Origin: Ifrita kowaldi
Taxonomy: Eukaryota > Chordata > Aves > Passeriformes > Cinclosomatidae
DNA length: 64,000 nucleotides
Assembly: GCA_013398055.1 (NCBI GenBank)
Contig: VZRS01010787.1
Span: 1 to 64,000, forward strand
Reading direction: 5' to 3'
Of this stretch, positions 59,312 through 64,000 are shown piece after piece. Position 1 is the first letter of the stretch, and every line of letters starts with the position of its first letter. The notes below the pieces were generated by a model. It searched no databases. It was not told where the DNA came from and saw nothing but the letters and a program-made list of their open reading frames with translations. Made by a program: the position numbers and the translations under genes.

Positions 59312-62300
59312 GTAAGTTAAGGGATGAGGTTGATGCTGAGAAAATATATGGGGCCATCTGATTTTGTGTAAGCATCATTTGGGTAGGTGCAGGAACAGCT
59401 TCACAAGTTCCCTGGAATGGGACTCTGCAGGAAGGGGAGTTTTGAGGAAGGGGATTGCTGAAGACGGGGTGCTTCACAGACTGGAAGAAAGAAGTCTTCT
59501 GCAAAGTGGCTGGATTGTGTGTGGGGCTACAGCAAACTGGGAGGGTGGAGTGTTGGGCAGGTGAGGCAGTCCTTCCTGCCTTGCTCTGTGCTGGTTAGAC
59601 TGGGAAACCATCACATTTTGAGCTTCATCCTAAAAGAAAGAGATAGCTGGGAAAATAGAGTCGAGAAAGGGACACTAAAAACGAACTGAGAGTAGAATCT
59701 GTGGGGAGAAAAGTTGTGAGATTCAGGCTATGTACTCTGGGGGGAAAAAAAGAGGTAACTGGAAGGAGGTGAGCTCATGCTTGAGTTCTCCTGGGCTGCT
59801 GCAGAGAATGAAGGAAGGGAATGGGCAGTTCTCTTGTCTGTGCTGGTTGGGAGGAGAAGACATGCTATTTAGGGATATACAATTTTAAGAAGCAGATGGA
59901 GAAGTGCTGGGGTAGATTTGCTCCAGGAAGTTGTGGAGTTGCAGTCACTGGGAGTCAGAAGTTAGATAAATGTCTGCCAGAAAAGATACAGCTGCCTGGC
60001 CTCTGCTCTGAGGATCTTTTCAGCCCTCTTTGCAGTGATGACTTTGAAATCAAATTCTGCACAAAAATAAGGCAGTGCATTGCCTTTCCCTTGCAAAGAA
60101 GGAGATGCAGGGTGGGCCCAGGAGGAAGAGATGTGGAATAATAAAGTGGTTGTGGCAAGTGACAAAATGTGACTGAGGCCTGAAACCAGTGTTGTTTCCT
60201 TCCTTCTTTTTAAATATTAATAGACTTTTCTTTTTCATGCTATTAAGACAGCCAACATTATTCAAAGCTGTTGCCTAAGCCATTAATGCACTGTGTTCTG
60301 AGTTATATTTTGCAGGCCTTTTCCTTCCCCTCTCAAGAGATTTTGTTATGAAGTACCCTCACTGGCAGCAGGGGTGGGATACAGTGATGGTACTTCATGA
60401 ACAAGTTCCTTAGACTCTGGAAGGAACAGTGACTTTCTGAGGCAAGACTCCTTTGCTTTCTTAGTCAACAGTAAACAGGCCTGCAGGATGATTGATCTTG
60501 GTAATAATAAAGAAAAGCTCACTGTTTGCACTGGGGAAATAATAAGAAAAGGATTTATGAGTGGTTTGGAGTGGGATTCTTGGGACCATAATCCTCATCC
60601 AAGGGAGCTCTCAGTACCAGGGATACCATGGAAAAGTCTGTTCAAGTTAGCAAGTGTATACAATCCAAAAACCTTTGCATGTAACAGCACAAGAGGGTCA
60701 GTTTGGGGAATTACAGTTCCTCCCACCCCTCCTGAGCCAGGTGCAGTGAGCTGAGGTCCGGGAGATTTAGTGGTGGCTGTTGGAGTGCTCTCTGGAATGT
60801 AAATCCTGTTGCTCATGGAGTGGATGTGCATTCAAACAGTTCTGTTCACCCACCTGCAGGAGTTCTCTCAGCCTCTGGTCATCTGCTCAGAACAAAAGCT
60901 AAAACCTGGAAGGTTTCATCTGCTTGGAAGCACTTTCCATCTGTTGAGATGCTTAGCAGCAAGCCTGGGCAGCAGAATGTCAGTGTGGTCCATAATTTCT
61001 GGTCTCCGTGATCAAAGCTTCCTGATGAGTAAAGCCTTTTCATCCACATCAGTTGTGGGAAGAGAACAGGCTTTGTTACCTCCCTGTTGTCGAGGGACCC
61101 GTGTTGTTTGTATTGCCCTGTACACCCTGGAATGCAGAGAGCCAGAGTAGGCCCAGGCAAAGCTGCTGCTGCCTTGGCAAGAGGCTGTCACACACCTCCA
61201 GGTCTTCAGTCTTAGTAAAGACAGCAGGAAGGTGCAGGCTCTCGGTTGGTTCGTTAATGCCTGTGCTTGTCACTCTAAGTGGAAATATATTTGGTGACTT
61301 TTGTGTATTAACAGGCTTTTGGTGTTGGACAGGACTGTGGAGAATTCAGAAGCTGCCTGAAAGTCGTGGGTTTTTTCCCTTATCTCAGATATGCTGAGGG
61401 TAAACAGCTCTGCCCTCTAGTGCCGTTTGCCAGATCTGGTAAAGCCAAACGTGTCTGTGATCCAGGGAACACACAGCGTCCCTTGAAGCGCACTGACCTG
61501 TGCTGTTCCAGGCTGCTCTGGCCATCCCTGGGAGCAGCTGGAACCGGGACGGGAGGATTTTAGCCCTACACCAGGCAGGAGAGCAGGGCACCTATTGGCA
61601 TGCCTGCTGCACAGCATCCCCACGTTCATTTCTGTGTTCTCCCTCAAACAACCCTGCTTAGCCTGATATTTGCTTTCCCATTACGTTTGTTATGCCTTTG
61701 AGAGATATGCAGAAGAGCTAAATGATTTCAGCAGCTTTGCTCTTTCAGCCCCATAAATAATGAATTCATCAACGTGAGAAAAACACATGCCCAGACACAA
61801 ACACATGCAGAGACCTGCGGAGGAAAGGGAATAAAGACAGAAGTTTGAGATACAACTGCAGAGCCCCGTGTCAGTAAACTGGGAACTGCTTTTTGGAGTG
61901 GGAAAGTGTCAGGAGTTGGGTCTGGAGTTAATTGCCTCAAGAGGAGGCTAAAAGCAATTAGGAATGCAAGTGAGTGCTAGCTGAGGTTGGAAGTGATAAG
62001 TTGCTACCTACTTGGCTCTTGGGGACGGCCATTAGTTTGAAGGAGATGTTTGTTTTATAGTCTGTAAGTTCTGTCTTTAGGCATCAGATAAAATAATTTG
62101 GTTGCGGCTGGCACCCTGCAACATGACGAGGGGTGCAAATACATTGTGAACCTTCTGGACAGCCTCAGCTTGATGGGGCAGGATAGTGGGGTTTCAAAGA
62201 ATCTGCATTTCTGGAAGTTTTATAAAAGTAAATAAAAAACTAATGGAACCTCACTGCCCCTGCTGAGAGTACTTGCAGAGATGGTGAATGTGCAACTAGA

Positions 62301-64000
62301 CACCAGAGAATCCACCCATCGCTCCTCCTCTGCTGGGCGAGTTGTGGGCTTCTGGGGTTTGCAAGAGCTCTTTCCTTGTTGATGCTTTGAGTACCCTTTC
62401 CAGGAGAGATAATGTGGAGCAGGAGGTGTGAACCTGGCTGGTGTGGGGAGCCATGGGATGCTGAGCTGCGCAGCCTAAAAACCAGGTGTCTGCAAACCTG
62501 GGCTGCAACAAGAAGGTAAATGAGATGCAAGAGGTTCACCTGGGGAGCCTTAGCAATGTTCTACTGGCTGGAGATCATTGTGTTAACTCTGTTGTTTTCT
62601 GGAAAAGTTGCAAAGAAAAATACACTGGTTTGCAGTTAGTCCTTCAAACATGAGTACTCCTGAACAGCCAGGGGAGCACATGGGCGGCTCTTGAGTTTAG
62701 CAAATGCTGGGACTTCAGTTCTTGGATCCATCTTAGCTTGACTTGCACTGATAAGAGCTATGGCATTTTCATAAAATTTGGTCCTTTGCCTATAGCCATG
62801 TCTAAAAGGTTTTACAGGTCAGCTACCAAGATGAGGCTCTCTTTTGTGGAATTGAAAATTTGTTAGGGGAAGGCTGGACGATTCCATTTGAAGGCACTTT
62901 ACCACTCAGCAGGTGACAATGGGGGGAAAAATACACGCGCACAGCCTGAAGATACTGAGTTTCTGGTCTTAAGTGGGGCTTGGAGTTCTTACATTTGTTT
63001 CAAAACCATAACTACTTGACTATTGCATAAATAACCCTCCAATATGCATGCACTGATTTATTTTTTCCCCTTGATACTCAGGCCATCTATGACAATTCTT
63101 ATGACCTCTCTTAACCTGCTGTATTTTTCTCCTTGATCTCTGAAGCGAGTGATGTCTACAAGATTGTGCTGTCCGAGCTCCTTCTTTCTCCCCATAGATT
63201 TTGAATGTCATTGACTTGTCTTACCCACTTTGACTGGGAGTAAACACTGTGTCACTGTGGGTTTTGTGAACCCAGCTGGCTGGGCTGAGCAGAGGCCTGT
63301 TGGTGCCTTCAGAGGCTTACCCTATACCTGACAAATTAAGGTGGAGGCAAAGGGAAAGAAAGAGACATTAGTAATTCCTGAGTTCAGGAGAAGTTCAGCC
63401 AGAGCTTTCCCCAGTAACTGTCAGTTTCCTTCTCATCCCCCTTTATATTTTTAGTTGTAATGATGAAAGCTTAAATGTGAATGCAAATACAAGATAATTT
63501 TGTAGATCATCATTCCTAGGAGTGCAACAATCATTACAGGCTGAAATAACAAAAGTAGAAATATAATAGCAAAGAGAGACAGGAGTGAGCAAAAAAGAAA
63601 ATAAGTTTTATGGGGAGTTTTGGAAGGAAACAGAGCTAATGAGTTGGAGCTCATCTAGATGGCAGCAGCAGGCATTACTTTTCCTAGCAAGAGGTGATTC
63701 ATGTCTGGAGAATAAAAGTGAAATGAAAGTTGCCTGATTAGTGATATGGGGGTCGAAAGAGCTGCAGGAAAGGGTTAGGAGTAGCCTGAAACAACTAAGG
63801 TATCATGGACTTACGTGTACTTCCTTTTATTCAGCGTGACTTAATACTGAGCAGTTCATAAAACCGGGCTGCTATATCCGTGTAATCCCTAGCTGTCTTT
63901 ATTTTTAAACTAGTATTTGGGTTGAGCAGTTTTGTTCCTGTTGCTGCAACAGAGTGCCTGGGGAAGGAGAACAAAGGAGGCAGCAGAGGGTTTGCCCCCT

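Larger units (their letters stand above)
57738..64000. other. Unique non-coding sequence with candidate mini-exons; no gene recognised
   Basis: Contains an octamer-type inverted repeat (58067-58082), a T13 run (58410-58422), a G-quadruplex motif (59042-59058) and two adjacent splice-bounded segments (59172-59205, 59282-59311). The remaining sequence to the window end shows no recognisable gene, RNA or element. Confidence 0.55.

Noticed and set aside
1..64000. CRISPR arrays, operons, insertion sequences, phage or other prokaryotic systems
   Set aside because: CR1 and LTR elements, CpG depletion, microsatellites and absence of dense genes all show vertebrate nuclear DNA; no spaced direct-repeat array exists apart from the 80-bp tandem repeat, which has no spacers.

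Overview
This window looks like vertebrate, specifically bird, nuclear DNA. Four fragments of the avian CR1 LINE 3' end carry the typical tail near an ATTCTGTGATTC-type repeat, and there are several short endogenous-retrovirus LTRs. One LTR terminus, starting TGTCTTGGTTTGAAAAGACA, is a type I associate with songbirds. That lineage call rests on recall, so it is moderate confidence only. Nothing looks bacterial, plasmid or phage: no operons, no long open frames, no RNA genes or CRISPR arrays that I can support.

No protein-coding gene can be recognised. Outside the N runs the longest open frames are about 190-200 codons, of low complexity and unlike any family I know. The window is best read as intergenic and/or long-intron DNA. 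Layout: 1-5.9 kb unique sequence with a slight A+C excess on the + strand; 5.9-6.0 kb CR1; 6-10.8 kb unique; 10.83-11.23 kb a minus-strand LTR; 11.2-15.0 kb unique with a short CR1 tail; 15.0-15.5 kb a 525-base assembly gap whose right flank (15.53-16.13 kb) is CpG-rich; 16.1-30.3 kb unique, G+T-leaning sequence; 30.3-30.46 kb an LTR end cut at a single N; 35.09-35.38 kb an 80-bp tandem repeat running into a 51-base gap followed by a poly-C tract; 36.16-36.78 kb a well-formed plus-strand solo LTR with a 6-bp target duplication; 44.3 and 57.6 kb CR1 tails; 48.0-48.37 kb a CpG-rich island-like block; 54.9-55.3 kb a minus-strand LTR; the rest unique with simple repeats.

The main biological inference is weak but testable. 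The CpG-rich edge of the 15 kb gap may be the visible side of a promoter CpG island, and a modest G+T excess on the + strand over 16-64 kb fits a transcript running rightwards from it. A few splice-site pairs define possible small exons (27.1, 27.85, 52.9 and 59.2-59.3 kb), none matched to a known gene. I found no evidence of an undescribed biological system. The strongest results are the solo LTR with its target duplication, the LTR collapsed at one N, and the artefact-like gap edge at 35.3 kb.
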